A stretch of 64,000 nt of DNA from Oribacterium asaccharolyticum ACB7 (GCF_000238075.1 NZ_JH414504.1:292886-356885), one strand, 5' to 3'; positions 33,343 through 43,689 are shown, numbered from the stretch's first letter. A program made the numbers and translations. The notes: generated by a model not told the origin, from the sequence alone.

Positions 33343-34875
33343 ATGGAAGAAGTTTTAGAACAGCTTTTAGCGTACGGAGAATATACCGGTTTAATAGAGA
33401 AGGAAGATACAATCTACTGCTACAACAGTCTGGCAGGTCTTCTTGCCTTTGAACCTAAGGCTTGTAACGAAGAACATATCAAAGAAGAAATTAAAAAAAT
33501 CAAAAAGGAAGAGTTGGAATCCGGAGAATATCTGGAGATAGTTTTACAAGAAATCTTGGAATATGCCTTGACAAAAGGCATAATAGAAGACGACAGTACG
33601 GTGACAAAGGATCTTTTTGATACACGGGTTATGGGAATTCTGACAGACAGACCATCCAATATCCAAAGCAGATTTTTTGAGAAATACAGTAGTTCTCCGA
33701 AGGAGGCTACCGAATATTTTTATAAGTTCAGTCAGGATAATGACTATATCCGCCGCTATCGTATTAAAAAAGACATTCGTTATAAGGTAGAGAGTCCATA
33801 CGGGGAACTGGATATCACGATTAACTTAAGTAAGCCCGAAAAGGATCCGAAGAAGATTGCTCTTCTGGGAAAAACGGTTTCTCACTCCTATCCTGCCTGC
33901 ATGCTTTGCAAGGAAAGTGAGGGGTATTTCGGGCGTCTTGATTTTCCGGCAAGAGAAAATCATAGAATTATCCCCGTAAAGCTTTCCGGAGAAAATTTTT
34001 ATTTTCAGTATTCTCCCTATGTGTACTACAACGAGCATTGCATTGTTTTCCACGAAGAGCATAAGCCGATGAAGATAGATTCTGCTGTTTTCGGAAAGCT
34101 CTTCTCCTTTGTGGAGCAGTTCCCACACTATTTCCTGGGCTCCAATGCAGACCTTCCTATTGTGGGCGGTTCCATTCTTTCTCATGAGCACTTTCAGGGT
34201 GGAAACTATTCTTTCCCTATGGAAAAGGCGGGGCTACGGGAGGAGTTTAGTCTGGAGAAATTTCCTGATTTACAGTTCGGGATTGTCAACTGGCCGATGT
34301 CCGTTATCCGTTTAAGCGGAAAAGATAAGGAACGCTGTGCTGAGGCAGCAAGCTTTATTTTAGATCGATTCCGAAGCTATAGCGATGAAAGCCTTTCCAT
34401 TCTTTCCCATACGGGAGACACGCCGCACAACACGATTACCCCGATAGCGAGAAAGCGCGGAGAGCTTTTTGAGCTGGATCTGGTGCTTCGAAATAACAGG
34501 ACGACAGAGGAGCATCCTTTGGGGCTTTTCCATCCTCATGAGGAGCGGCATCATATCAAGAAGGAAAATATCGGCTTAATAGAGGTTATGGGGCTTGCCG
34601 TTTTACCGGCCAGACTTCGTACGGAGCTTTCCAATCTGGGAGAAGCGATTTTGGAAAATAGAGAAATCTCTTCCGATCCCGTTCTCGGAAAGCATTACAA
34701 CTTTTCTCAAGAAATCCGGAAAAAATATCAAAACATTACCAAGGACACAGTGGAAGAAATAGTAAGAGCAGAGGTCGGAAAGGTATTCCTCATGGTACTT
34801 CGTGATGCCGGAATCTTTAAAGAAGATGAGGCGGGAAAAGAAGGATTCAGAAGATTTATTGCAAGTCTTTCCTAA
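33343..34875 (+). CDS. galT: UDP-glucose--hexose-1-phosphate uridylyltransferase
   Basis: 510 residues. This is the long Firmicute GalT type, larger than the about 350-residue enterobacterial enzyme. The active-site His pair is in 'GSILSHEHFQGGNYSFPME', and 'GRLDFPARENHRII' is typical. It transfers UMP from UDP-glucose to galactose-1-phosphate. The ATG has AAGGAGCAGG upstream. Because a terminator follows galE and 185 nt separate the genes, it probably has its own promoter. It is followed by an exceptionally stable hairpin. Confidence 0.94.
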   Translation: MEEVLEQLLAYGEYTGLIEKEDTIYCYNSLAGLLAFEPKACNEEHIKEEIKKIKKEELESGEYLEIVLQEILEYALTKGIIEDDSTVTKDLFDTRVMGILTDRPSNIQSRFFEKYSSSPKEATEYFYKFSQDNDYIRRYRIKKDIRYKVESPYGELDITINLSKPEKDPKKIALLGKTVSHSYPACMLCKESEGYFGRLDFPARENHRIIPVKLSGENFYFQYSPYVYYNEHCIVFHEEHKPMKIDSAVFGKLFSFVEQFPHYFLGSNADLPIVGGSILSHEHFQGGNYSFPMEKAGLREEFSLEKFPDLQFGIVNWPMSVIRLSGKDKERCAEAASFILDRFRSYSDESLSILSHTGDTPHNTITPIARKRGELFELDLVLRNNRTTEEHPLGLFHPHEERHHIKKENIGLIEVMGLAVLPARLRTELSNLGEAILENREISSDPVLGKHYNFSQEIRKKYQNITKDTVEEIVRAEVGKVFLMVLRDAGIFKEDEAGKEGFRRFIASLS

Positions 34876-34914
34876 ATATGCAATTATAAATGGATCTGTA
34901 AAAAAACTTCTTTA

Positions 34915-34992
34915 TGCTATGGAGGTCCGTTGCGGGGCACGCTCTCGCTAACCTCGCAACGGACCTCCATAGCACTAAAAACGTCATTTTTA
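34915..34992 (+). terminator. 20-bp perfect inverted repeat after galT
   Basis: Arms at 34915-34934 and 34955-34974 are exact reverse complements over 20 bp, with three more pairs toward the loop. The loop is about 14 nt. A T-rich stretch follows at 34984-35000. It is much longer than a normal terminator stem. Confidence 0.7.
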
Positions 34993-35088
34993 TTTTTTTA
35001 TATCCCATTTATGATTACATTTTCCTAAGGAGCAATACCATTTTTGTTAAATCACGATAGAAGCGGTTTGGATAGTTAAAGGAGCAAG

Positions 35089-37017
35089 ATGGCAAAGAAT
35101 TACAATGCAGACAGTATTACGGTTTTGGAGGGCTTAGAGGCTGTACGAAGAAGACCGGGAATGTATATCGGTTCCATCGGGAGTCGGGGCTTAAATCATT
35201 TAATTTACGAAATTTTAGACAATTCCGTGGATGAGCACCTGGCCGGTTACGGAACGGAAATCGATGTAACACTCGGAAAAGACGGCTCCTGTACGATTCG
35301 TGATAAGGGTAGAGGAATCCCGGTAGACCGCCATCAAAAGGGAATTTCCGCGGAAAGAATTGTGATGACTACCCTACATGCCGGCGGAAAGTTTGACAAC
35401 TCAAGTTATAAAACTTCCGGTGGTCTGCACGGTGTAGGCTCTTCCGTTGTCAATGCTTTATCAAAATATATGCGTGTTCGGGTTTTTCAGGACGGAAAAA
35501 TCTATGAGGATGAATACAGCAGGGGCATACCTACGAAAGAGCTTGTAGACGGCCTTCTTCCGGTAGTCGGAAAGACCAGAGAGACGGGAACGGAAACCTG
35601 TTTCATCCCGGACGATATGATTTTTGAGAAGACGCGCTTTAAGGAGGATTGGCTGAAATCCCGCCTGCATGAGACGGCTTACTTAAACCCGAATCTGCAT
35701 CTCTTCTTTAGAGACGAAAGAGGAGATGAGCCGGTAGAAATCGAGTATTACGAGCCAAATGGGATTGTTTCCTTTGTGGAAGAGCTGGTAAAGGATTCCG
35801 AGAAGGCGGTGACTCCCGTAATTTATTTTAAAGGAAAGAGTGAGAAAACCGAGCTCGAGTGTGCTTTTCAGTTTACGGACAGCTTTGAGGAAAATATTCT
35901 GGGATTTTGTAACGGGATTTACACCGTAGAGGGCGGAACCCATATTGTGGGCTTTAAAACGAAGTTCTTGCAGCTTATCAACGGCTATGCAAGACAGCTT
36001 GGTGTTTTAAAGGAGAAGGACCAGAATTTTACCGGGGCGGACAGCAGAAACGGTATGGTGGCCGTGCTTTCCGTGAAATACCCGGAGCCTGTTTTTGAAG
36101 GACAGACGAAGACGAAGCTTGCTTCTTTGGAGGCAGCCAAAGAGGTTTCCCAGATTACGGGAGAGGAGCTCGAGCGTTTCTTTGACCGCAATGTGGAAAT
36201 CGTAAAGGCGATTCTTGCCTGTGCGGAGAAATCCGCAAAAATCAGAAAGCAGGAGGAAAGGGCCAAGGTCAATCTTCTTTCCAAGTCAAAGTACAGTTTT
36301 GACTCAAACGGAAAGCTTGCGAACTGCATTTCCAAAAATGCGGAAGAATGTGAGATTTTCATCGTGGAGGGAGACAGTGCGGGCGGTTCGGCAAAGACTT
36401 CCCGAAACCGTCACACACAGGCTATCCTTCCCCTACGAGGCAAAATCTTAAATGTGGAGAAGGCTTCCATGGATAAGGTTCTTGCCAATGCGGAAATTAA
36501 GACGATGATCAATGCCTTTGGCTGCGGTTTTTCTGAGGGCTATGGCAATGACTTTGATATAACAAAGCTTCGATACCATAAGATTATTCTGATGACGGAT
36601 GCCGATGTCGACGGCAGTCATATTGATACCCTGCTCCTGACCTTCTTCTACCGCTTTATGCCGGAGCTTATTCAGGAAGGGCATATCTATGTTTCCATGC
36701 CGCCTCTCTATCTTGTGAGTCCGATAAAAAAGACAGAGAAGCCGCAGTATCTCTATGACGAAAGAGCTTTAACGGAGTATCAGAAGAAGCACGGCACGGA
36801 AGGCTATGATTTGAAGCGCTTTAAGGGACTGGGAGAAATGAATCCGAAGGAACTTTGGGACACGACTTTAAACCCGGAAAACCGAGTGTTAAAGCGGGTG
36901 GAAATAGAGGATGCCAAGCTTGCTTCTCAGGTTACCACCATGCTTATGGGGGCTGAAGTGGCACCTAGAAGAGAATTTATATTTACGCACGCAAGAGAAG
37001 CGGAAATCGATACATAG
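35089..37017 (+). CDS. parE: DNA topoisomerase IV subunit B (ParE)
   Basis: 642 residues. The GHKL ATPase has 'YEILDNSVDEHLAGYG', 'DKGRGIPVDRHQK' and 'TSGGLHGVGSSVVNALS'. The Toprim domain has 'IFIVEGDSAGGSAKTSRNRH' and 'MTDADVDGSHI'. It could be a GyrB paralogue, but the 16-nt distance to a 744-residue ParC-type partner argues for ParE. It decatenates sister chromosomes with ParC. The ATG has AAAGGAGCAAG. Confidence 0.9.
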   Translation: MAKNYNADSITVLEGLEAVRRRPGMYIGSIGSRGLNHLIYEILDNSVDEHLAGYGTEIDVTLGKDGSCTIRDKGRGIPVDRHQKGISAERIVMTTLHAGGKFDNSSYKTSGGLHGVGSSVVNALSKYMRVRVFQDGKIYEDEYSRGIPTKELVDGLLPVVGKTRETGTETCFIPDDMIFEKTRFKEDWLKSRLHETAYLNPNLHLFFRDERGDEPVEIEYYEPNGIVSFVEELVKDSEKAVTPVIYFKGKSEKTELECAFQFTDSFEENILGFCNGIYTVEGGTHIVGFKTKFLQLINGYARQLGVLKEKDQNFTGADSRNGMVAVLSVKYPEPVFEGQTKTKLASLEAAKEVSQITGEELERFFDRNVEIVKAILACAEKSAKIRKQEERAKVNLLSKSKYSFDSNGKLANCISKNAEECEIFIVEGDSAGGSAKTSRNRHTQAILPLRGKILNVEKASMDKVLANAEIKTMINAFGCGFSEGYGNDFDITKLRYHKIILMTDADVDGSHIDTLLLTFFYRFMPELIQEGHIYVSMPPLYLVSPIKKTEKPQYLYDERALTEYQKKHGTEGYDLKRFKGLGEMNPKELWDTTLNPENRVLKRVEIEDAKLASQVTTMLMGAEVAPRREFIFTHAREAEIDT

Positions 37018-37032
37018 AATAAAGGATAAAAT

Positions 37033-39267
37033 ATGGCAGAACAAATCTTAAGCACGGAATATTCCGAGGAGATGCAGAAATCTTACTTAGACTATTCCAT
37101 GAGCGTTATAACGAGCAGAGCCGTTCCGGATATCCGGGACGGCTTAAAGCCGGTGCAAAGAAGGGTGCTTTTCGATATGGGAGAGCTTCGCGTCTTCCAT
37201 GACCGCCCGACCTTAAAGTCCGCAAGAATCTGCGGTGATACCATGGGTAAATATCATCCGCACGGAGACAGCTCGATTTACGAAACCTTGGTCGTGATGG
37301 CGCAGGATTTTAAGCGTATGCAGGCACTTATCGAGGGACAGGGAAACTTCGGATCCATTGAAGGAGATTCCGCAGCGGCTCCCAGATATACGGAGGCAAG
37401 ACTGGAAGCCTTTACGGAAAAAGCCATGCTTGAGGACCTAAGCCTTTCCGTGCCGTTTCAGCCAAACTATGATGGGAAGCTCCTTGAGCCGGAGGTTCTT
37501 CCCGCAAAGATTCCGTATTTTCTTTTAAACGGTTCCGAGGGAATCGCGGTAGGCATGACCACCTCTACTCCCTCTCACAATCTGGCGGAGCTGATCAACC
37601 TGATTCTCGCCTACATGAAAAATCCGGAGATGAGCTTGGAAGAAATGCTTCGCATCATGCCGGGACCGGACTTTCCTACGGGAGGAATGGTTGCCAATAA
37701 AGATGATTTAGCGGAAATCTACGCTACGGGACAGGGAAAGCTTCGTCTTCGCGGGAAGCTCGTTTTTGAGAAAAAACAGGGAAAAAACGATAGAGACAAG
37801 CTCGTCATTACGGAAATTCCGTATACTATGGTCGGTGCCGGAATCAGTAAGTTTATGCAGGACGTCGCAGGTCTTTGCGATGAGAAGAAGATTACGGATA
37901 TTACGGATATATCGAACCAGTCCGGAGAGCAGGGGATTCGCATTGTCCTTGAATTAAAGAGCAATGCGGACATAGAGAAGATTGAAAATATTCTCTACAA
38001 GAAAACCAAACTCGAGGACAGCTTTCCGGTCAATATGCTGGCTATCGCAAAGGGCAGGCCGGAAACCCTTTCCTTAAAGCGTGTCTTGGAAGAGTATCTT
38101 TCCTTCCAGGAGGAGCGGATTCATTCCAAGTTCGGAAAACTTCTGGAAAAGGAAGAGAAGAAAAAGGAAATTGAAGAAGGACTCATTAAGGCAGTGGATG
38201 TGATTGATGCCATTATTGCCCTTCTTCGCGGTGCAAAGAGCCAAAAGGAAGCGAAGATTGCCCTGATGCAGGGAGACAGTTCGGTTCTGCAATTAAAGGA
38301 CAGGGATCTCATTTTCCTAAAGGATATTGAGAGCTTTTCCTTTAGCGAAGTGCAGGCGCAGGCCATTCTCGACATGCGACTTTCGAAGCTCATCGGCTTG
38401 GAAATTTTGTCTCTGCAAAAGTCCTATAGAGAAACCTTGAAAAATATAAAGAACTATAAGGCGATTGTATCTTCCAAGGAAGTGCTGTATAAGCATCTTG
38501 AGGAAGAGCTCCTTTCTATTCGAGAGGAGTTCGGAAGAAAGAGAAGGACGGAGATTCGGAACGCGGAAGAAGCCGTTTATGATGAAAATGCCATTGAAGA
38601 AATGGATCTTTTCTTTGTGCAGGATCGCTTCGGCTACGGAAAGCTTTTGGAGCCGCAGGTTTACCAGAGAAATAAGGAAAGCATAGAGGCGGATTATCCC
38701 TTTATTCTTTCCTGTAAGAATACGGATCGTCTACTCTTCTTTACGAGTGAGGGGAATCTCCATCAGGTTAAGGTTTTGGACTATCCCTTGGCAAAATTCA
38801 AGGATAAGGGTATCCCCCTGGATAACCTCAGTAAATTCTCCTCGGATAAGGAGATTGTGCTTTCCGTATTTGCAAAGACTGCGCTTTTACAGGAAACCTT
38901 ACTTTTCTTAAGCAGAAACGGTTATGGAAAAAGGGTAGAGGGCGCGGAATTCGATACGCAAAATCGTCTGGTGCAGGCAACGAAGCTGGTGGATGACAGT
39001 TTAGTAGCTGTCCTTCCCGTAAAGGCGGAGGAACAGCTCGTTTTGGAGTCCGAGGATTCCTTCTTCCTGCGTTTCCCGGTAGAGGAGCTTCCTGTGCAGA
39101 AAAAGACCGCAAGGGGCGTCTGTGCCATGAGCCTTAGGAAGGGAGACAGCGTAAAGTCGGTTTACCTTCTTTCCGAGCAGACTGAGTTGAAGCTTTCCGG
39201 AAAAAATCTGTCCTTGTCGAGACTGAAGCTCGCAAAGCGCGGAGGAAAAGGGGCAAAACACAGTTAA
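37033..39267 (+). CDS. parC: DNA topoisomerase IV subunit A (ParC)
   Basis: 744 residues. 'SVITSRAVPDIRDGLKPVQR' opens the winged-helix domain. The catalytic Tyr119 is in 'SAAAPRYTEARLEAF'. The quinolone-determining stretch is 'YHPHGDSSIYETLV' with Ser80 and Glu84. The C-terminal beta-pinwheel is present but divergent. It pairs with ParE 16 nt upstream. Confidence 0.92.
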   Translation: MAEQILSTEYSEEMQKSYLDYSMSVITSRAVPDIRDGLKPVQRRVLFDMGELRVFHDRPTLKSARICGDTMGKYHPHGDSSIYETLVVMAQDFKRMQALIEGQGNFGSIEGDSAAAPRYTEARLEAFTEKAMLEDLSLSVPFQPNYDGKLLEPEVLPAKIPYFLLNGSEGIAVGMTTSTPSHNLAELINLILAYMKNPEMSLEEMLRIMPGPDFPTGGMVANKDDLAEIYATGQGKLRLRGKLVFEKKQGKNDRDKLVITEIPYTMVGAGISKFMQDVAGLCDEKKITDITDISNQSGEQGIRIVLELKSNADIEKIENILYKKTKLEDSFPVNMLAIAKGRPETLSLKRVLEEYLSFQEERIHSKFGKLLEKEEKKKEIEEGLIKAVDVIDAIIALLRGAKSQKEAKIALMQGDSSVLQLKDRDLIFLKDIESFSFSEVQAQAILDMRLSKLIGLEILSLQKSYRETLKNIKNYKAIVSSKEVLYKHLEEELLSIREEFGRKRRTEIRNAEEAVYDENAIEEMDLFFVQDRFGYGKLLEPQVYQRNKESIEADYPFILSCKNTDRLLFFTSEGNLHQVKVLDYPLAKFKDKGIPLDNLSKFSSDKEIVLSVFAKTALLQETLLFLSRNGYGKRVEGAEFDTQNRLVQATKLVDDSLVAVLPVKAEEQLVLESEDSFFLRFPVEELPVQKKTARGVCAMSLRKGDSVKSVYLLSEQTELKLSGKNLSLSRLKLAKRGGKGAKHS

Positions 39268-39444
39268 AGGGATTTTCTCTTTAGAGGGAGCATGATACAA
39301 TAAAAAAGTTGGCATACTGAAGTTAACGAAAAATGATAAAAGGTTCAAGCGTAAAAGCAGTATTGTTTAAAGCTTGCAGGGCAATCTTTTGCAAAGTATA
39401 GCCGTGTAAAGTAAAAATGTAAGAAGTATAGAAAGAGGGATAAA

Positions 39445-40524
39445 ATGGAAAAATTTAAAGTAGGAATATTAGGAGCAACCGGAATGGTGGGGCAGAGATT
39501 TGCCACACTTTTAGAGAATCACCCCTGGTTTGAATTAGCTTGCCTTGCGGCCTCTCCCCGTTCCAAGGGAAAGACCTATGAGGAGGCTGTGGGAGATAAG
39601 TGGAAGTTGGACATTCCGATGCCCGAGTCCGTCAAGAAGATGGTTGTGAAGGATGTTTCCGATATTGAGTCTGTTAAGGAAGGTCTTGATTTCGTATTTT
39701 CCGCAGTGGATATGAATAAGGAGGAAATCTTGGCCATTGAGGAAGCCTATGCGAAGGCGGAACTTCCGGTGGTTTCCAACAACTCCGCACACCGTTGGAC
39801 AGAGGATGTTCCGATGGTTGTGCCGGAGATTAATCCGGAGCATTACAAAATTATAGAAAGACAGAGAAAGCGTTTAGGAACCAAGAAGGGATTTATTGCT
39901 GTAAAGCCGAACTGTTCCATTCAGTCTTATACCCCGGCCTTTGCGGCATGGATGGAATTTGAGCCGTATCAGGCTGTGATTTCAACCTATCAGGCGATTT
40001 CCGGAGCGGGAAAGAATTTTGAGACCTGGCCGGAGATGGTAGGAAATATTATTCCTTATATCGGCGGAGAGGAAGAAAAGTCCGAGAGAGAGCCTCTGCG
40101 TGTTCTTGGTACCCTTACTGAGAAGGGGATTGCCTTGAAAGAGGATCTCGTTATCAGTGCACAGTGTATTCGTGTTCCCGTGTTAAACGGCCACACGGCT
40201 ACCGTTTCGGTCTCTTTTAGAAAGAAACCGACTAAGGAAGAGTTGATTTCCGCGCTTAGAAACTATAAGGGACTTCCGCAGGAGAGAAATTTACCCTCCG
40301 CCCCGAAGCATTTTATTCAATATTTAGAGGAGGATAATCGTCCTTCCGTTTTGGAAGATGTAAATTATGAAAAAGGAATGGGTGTGTCTATCGGACGATT
40401 AAGAGAAGACCATCTTTTTGACTATAAGTTTGTCGGTCTTAGCCACAATACCTTAAGAGGTGCTGCGGGAGGCGGTGTGCTTTCTGCAGAAATGCTGGTG
40501 GAACTCGGTTATATTACAAAATAA
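39445..40524 (+). CDS. asd: Aspartate-semialdehyde dehydrogenase
   Basis: 359 residues. 'VGILGATGMVGQRFATLLEN' binds NADP and the catalytic Cys157 lies in 'AVKPNCSIQSYTPAF'. The length and 'SAVDMNKEEILAIEE' match the archaeal/fungal-like Asd class found in many Clostridia. It makes the branch-point metabolite for lysine (diaminopimelate), threonine and methionine. It stands alone, with a 177-nt upstream gap in which I find no riboswitch, and a strong terminator downstream. Confidence 0.93.
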   Translation: MEKFKVGILGATGMVGQRFATLLENHPWFELACLAASPRSKGKTYEEAVGDKWKLDIPMPESVKKMVVKDVSDIESVKEGLDFVFSAVDMNKEEILAIEEAYAKAELPVVSNNSAHRWTEDVPMVVPEINPEHYKIIERQRKRLGTKKGFIAVKPNCSIQSYTPAFAAWMEFEPYQAVISTYQAISGAGKNFETWPEMVGNIIPYIGGEEEKSEREPLRVLGTLTEKGIALKEDLVISAQCIRVPVLNGHTATVSVSFRKKPTKEELISALRNYKGLPQERNLPSAPKHFIQYLEEDNRPSVLEDVNYEKGMGVSIGRLREDHLFDYKFVGLSHNTLRGAAGGGVLSAEMLVELGYITK

Positions 40525-40530
40525 AGACAG

Positions 40531-40594
40531 GAGGATGCAGGGAAAGAAAGAGACTAAATCATGGGATTTTTCTTTTCTTGCATCCTCTTTTTTA
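40531..40594 (+). terminator. Intrinsic terminator after asd
   Basis: GAGGATGCA (40531-40539) pairs with TGCATCCTC (40579-40587), followed by TTTTTTA. The loop is long (39 nt). Confidence 0.8.
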
Positions 40595-40669
40595 TCATTC
40601 ATTTCGGAATTTTCGTACTGCAATTTTAGGATTTCGTAAAATGGTTCAGGAAAACAGAAGGAGGAGCGC

Positions 40670-41719
40670 ATGAAGGTTCAAAAATTGGGACATTTTGTGG
40701 ACGGAAGAGAGGTTCATCTTTTTACGATGGAAAATAAAAACGGAGTCAAGGCAAGTTTTACCGACCTTGGCGGAGTTTGGCTTTCTCTCCTTTTTCCGAA
40801 CCGGAGCGGGAAAGAACTTGACCTTCTGCTATCTGTTGAAAACTGGGAAGATATTATGGAAAATCCCGGCCACATGGGAGAAGTAGTGGGACGAAACTGC
40901 AATCGTATTGCCGGGGGAATGTTCAACCTGAACAACAAGTTGTATCGTCTTTTCTTAAACGACGGACAGTACAGTAACTGTCACTCCGGTCCCGATTATT
41001 ATGGAAGGCGCCTCTTTACAGTAAAGGAGAAAGGGGAAAATACTCTGACGCTGGCTTTATTTTCACAGGATATGGATCAAGGCTTCCCGGGAGACTTGGA
41101 TTTTTCCGTACGCTATACTTTGACAGACGATAATGAAGTGAAAATCCGTTATAAGGGACTTTCCAATAAAGATACCATCATGAACTTTACCAATCATGCC
41201 TATTTTAACCTGATGGGACATGATTTCGGTTCTCTTTCCGAGCATGAAATTTGCATCCATGCGGACAGCTACACGCCTTCCGATTCTCATCTGATTCCTA
41301 CAGGAGAAATTTGCGCAGTAGACGGAACTGCCTTTGACTTTAGGACAGAGAAAGCGATGCTCGATACGAAACGTCTTAAGAATGAGCTGAAAGCAGTTGG
41401 GGGCTACGACCACAATTTCTGTATAAGAGACTATGACGGAACACTCCGCTGTGCTGCCGAAGTATTCTGCAAGAAGTCCGGTATTGCCATGGAAGTGGAG
41501 ACGGACTGCCCGGGAATTCAGTTTTACACCGGAAATTTTATGGCTGCGGAAGATCTTGGAAAGGGGGGCTGTGACTATGGAAAGCATAGCGGCTTTTGCC
41601 TGGAAACGCAGTTCTACCCCGATGCGATAAATAAGCCGAATTTTCCGTCTCCGGTTGTAAAAGCGGGAGTAGTGTATAAGTCTGAAACAATCTATCGTTT
41701 CTTTAGAAGATTAATTTAA
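40670..41719 (+). CDS. galM: Aldose 1-epimerase (galactose mutarotase)
   Basis: 349 residues. 'GRNCNRIAGGMFNLNNKLYR', 'NCHSGPDYYGRRLF', 'FTNHAYFNLMGHD' and 'PGIQFYTGNFM' are GalM-family marks; the His in 'NHAYFNL' and a C-terminal Glu are the catalytic pair. It converts beta- to alpha-galactose, supplying GalK. Start ATG with GGAGGAGC. The gene for topoisomerase III begins 1 nt after its stop. Confidence 0.92.
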   Translation: MKVQKLGHFVDGREVHLFTMENKNGVKASFTDLGGVWLSLLFPNRSGKELDLLLSVENWEDIMENPGHMGEVVGRNCNRIAGGMFNLNNKLYRLFLNDGQYSNCHSGPDYYGRRLFTVKEKGENTLTLALFSQDMDQGFPGDLDFSVRYTLTDDNEVKIRYKGLSNKDTIMNFTNHAYFNLMGHDFGSLSEHEICIHADSYTPSDSHLIPTGEICAVDGTAFDFRTEKAMLDTKRLKNELKAVGGYDHNFCIRDYDGTLRCAAEVFCKKSGIAMEVETDCPGIQFYTGNFMAAEDLGKGGCDYGKHSGFCLETQFYPDAINKPNFPSPVVKAGVVYKSETIYRFFRRLI

Positions 41720-41720
41720 A

Positions 41721-43670
41721 ATGAAAAAATTATTCATTGCGGAGAAGCCTTCCGTTGCCAAGCAGTTTGCGGAAGCACTGGGAGTGGCAACAGGAGGAGG
41801 AAACCGCGGCTATTTGGAAAATCAGGACTATATCTTTACCTGGTGTGTGGGACACCTCATCAGTATGAGTTATCCGGAAAAATACGATGAGGAGCTTAAG
41901 AAGTGGAAGATGGAATCACTTCCCTTTATTCCGAAGGAGTATCTCTACGAGGTAATCCCCTCCGTGAAGGAGCAATTTTCCGTGGTTTCCGCCCTTTTAC
42001 AGAGGAAGGACCTGGAAACCATCTATATCTGCACCGACTCGGGAAGAGAAGGAGAATATATTTATCGCCTTGTTGCTTCCCAATGTCCGGAAATTACAGC
42101 GGAAGAAAAACGGGTATGGATTGACTCCCAAACCAAGGAAGAAATTCTTCGGGGAATTCGAGAGGCGAAGGCGAAGACCGCCTATGACAGGCTGGGAACG
42201 GCCGCTTATCTTAGGGCTAAGGAAGACTATCTTATGGGAATCAATTTCTCCCGTGTGCTGACCCTCCGCTTTGGAAGAGAGCTTGCGAGAGCACTCGGCA
42301 AGGAAAAATCCACCGTTATCGCAGTGGGAAGAGTGATGAGCTGCGTCCTCGCCATGATTGTGCAGAGAGAAATGGAGATTCGCGCCTTTCAAAAGACGAG
42401 CTTCTGGAAAGTCATCGGAGATTTCAGTTTGGACGGGGAAAGTGTAGCCCTTTCCTGTGAATTTCGAGGAAAGGAAGAGGGTAAGTACTATAGAGAGTCC
42501 GACTTATATAAAAATATGGGCTTTCTACAGGAAGAAAAAGCGAAGGCTTTCCAGGAACTCTTTAAGCCCTATCCACGGGAAGGGATAATTACAAGTTTGG
42601 AAAAGAAAAAAGAAGTCAAGAATCCGCCCCTTCTTTTTAACCTTGCGGAACTCCAAAACGAATGTGCCAAGATTTTAAAAATCAGTCCGGATGATACCTT
42701 AAAGCTTGTGCAGGAGCTCTATGAAAAGAAGCTTTGCACTTATCCAAGAACGGATGCGAGGGTGCTTTCCACTGCGGTTTCCAAGGAAATAGAGAAAAAT
42801 ATCCACGGCCTTTCCGCCTTTCCGCAGTACCTTTCCTTTGCAAAGGATATCTTGGAACGAAAAAGTTATAGCGGTATCGCTAAGACGAAGTATTGTGACG
42901 ACAAAAAAATCACCGATCACTATGCCATTATTCCGACCGGGCAGGGAAGAGCCCAGTACAATAGTTTGGGAACGCTTCAAAAGAAGGTCTTTGATTTTAT
43001 TGTTCGTCGCTTTCTCTCCATTTTTTATCCTTCTGCAGAGTACAAAAAGTACAATCTTTCTATTACGGTTTTAGGGGAAGAGTTTTTAGCAAGTGAAAAG
43101 CGGCTTGAAAAACCGGGTTACCTTCAGCTCTATGAAAAAAGCATAGAGAAGGAAGAAAAGGAAGGAGATTCGGAAAATGAGGAGGATGAAGAGAACCGAG
43201 TAAGCGGCCTCTCTGGCCTTTCCGGCTTAAAAAAAGGTTCTAAAGTTTATCTTATGAATACCGCCTTAAAGGAGGGAGAAACCTCTCCTCCGAAACGCTA
43301 TACTTCAGGAACAATGATTCTTGCCATGGAAAACGCGGGAAAGCTGATAGAGGATGAGTCTCTAAGGGAACAGATTAAAGGCTCCGGAATCGGAACTTCC
43401 GCAACGCGTGCAGGGATTCTTACCAAGCTGGAAAAGAATGAATATATTTGTTTGGATAAGAAGAACCAACAGCTTTCTCCGAGCCTTTTAGGGGAGAAAA
43501 TTGTGCGGATTCTCTGGAACTCTATTCCCTCACTTTTAAATCCGACCCTCACTGCTTCTTGGGAAAAGGGACTTTCCTATGTGGAAGAGGGAAAGATAGA
43601 AGAGAAAGAGTATATGGATAAACTCGAAGATTTTGTACGGAAAAACACGGAAAAGGTAAAGTTATCTTAA
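41721..43670 (+). CDS. topB: DNA topoisomerase III
   Basis: 649 residues. 'KLFIAEKPSVAKQFAEALG' starts the Toprim domain, 'YICTDSGREGEYIYRLV' follows, and the active Tyr341 is in 'KKLCTYPRTDARVLS'. The C-terminus lacks the zinc ribbons of TopA, and 'GIGTSATRAGIL' is a family motif. A short Ser-Gly-Leu run (residues of about 495-503) interrupts the C-terminal region. It resolves recombination and replication intermediates. The ATG lies 1 nt after the galM stop, an operon of unrelated functions. Confidence 0.92.
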   Translation: MKKLFIAEKPSVAKQFAEALGVATGGGNRGYLENQDYIFTWCVGHLISMSYPEKYDEELKKWKMESLPFIPKEYLYEVIPSVKEQFSVVSALLQRKDLETIYICTDSGREGEYIYRLVASQCPEITAEEKRVWIDSQTKEEILRGIREAKAKTAYDRLGTAAYLRAKEDYLMGINFSRVLTLRFGRELARALGKEKSTVIAVGRVMSCVLAMIVQREMEIRAFQKTSFWKVIGDFSLDGESVALSCEFRGKEEGKYYRESDLYKNMGFLQEEKAKAFQELFKPYPREGIITSLEKKKEVKNPPLLFNLAELQNECAKILKISPDDTLKLVQELYEKKLCTYPRTDARVLSTAVSKEIEKNIHGLSAFPQYLSFAKDILERKSYSGIAKTKYCDDKKITDHYAIIPTGQGRAQYNSLGTLQKKVFDFIVRRFLSIFYPSAEYKKYNLSITVLGEEFLASEKRLEKPGYLQLYEKSIEKEEKEGDSENEEDEENRVSGLSGLSGLKKGSKVYLMNTALKEGETSPPKRYTSGTMILAMENAGKLIEDESLREQIKGSGIGTSATRAGILTKLEKNEYICLDKKNQQLSPSLLGEKIVRILWNSIPSLLNPTLTASWEKGLSYVEEGKIEEKEYMDKLEDFVRKNTEKVKLS

Positions 43671-43689
43671 AATAAGTAGAAAGGAAAAT

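Noticed and set aside
39268..39444. Lysine riboswitch in front of asd
   Set aside because: The gap is long enough, but I could not find the riboswitch's characteristic motifs or a convincing terminator.
43190..43230. Ser-Gly-Leu repeat in topB as a frameshift or contamination
   Set aside because: Frame is open through the repeat and both flanking domains are intact, so it is just a short in-frame expansion.
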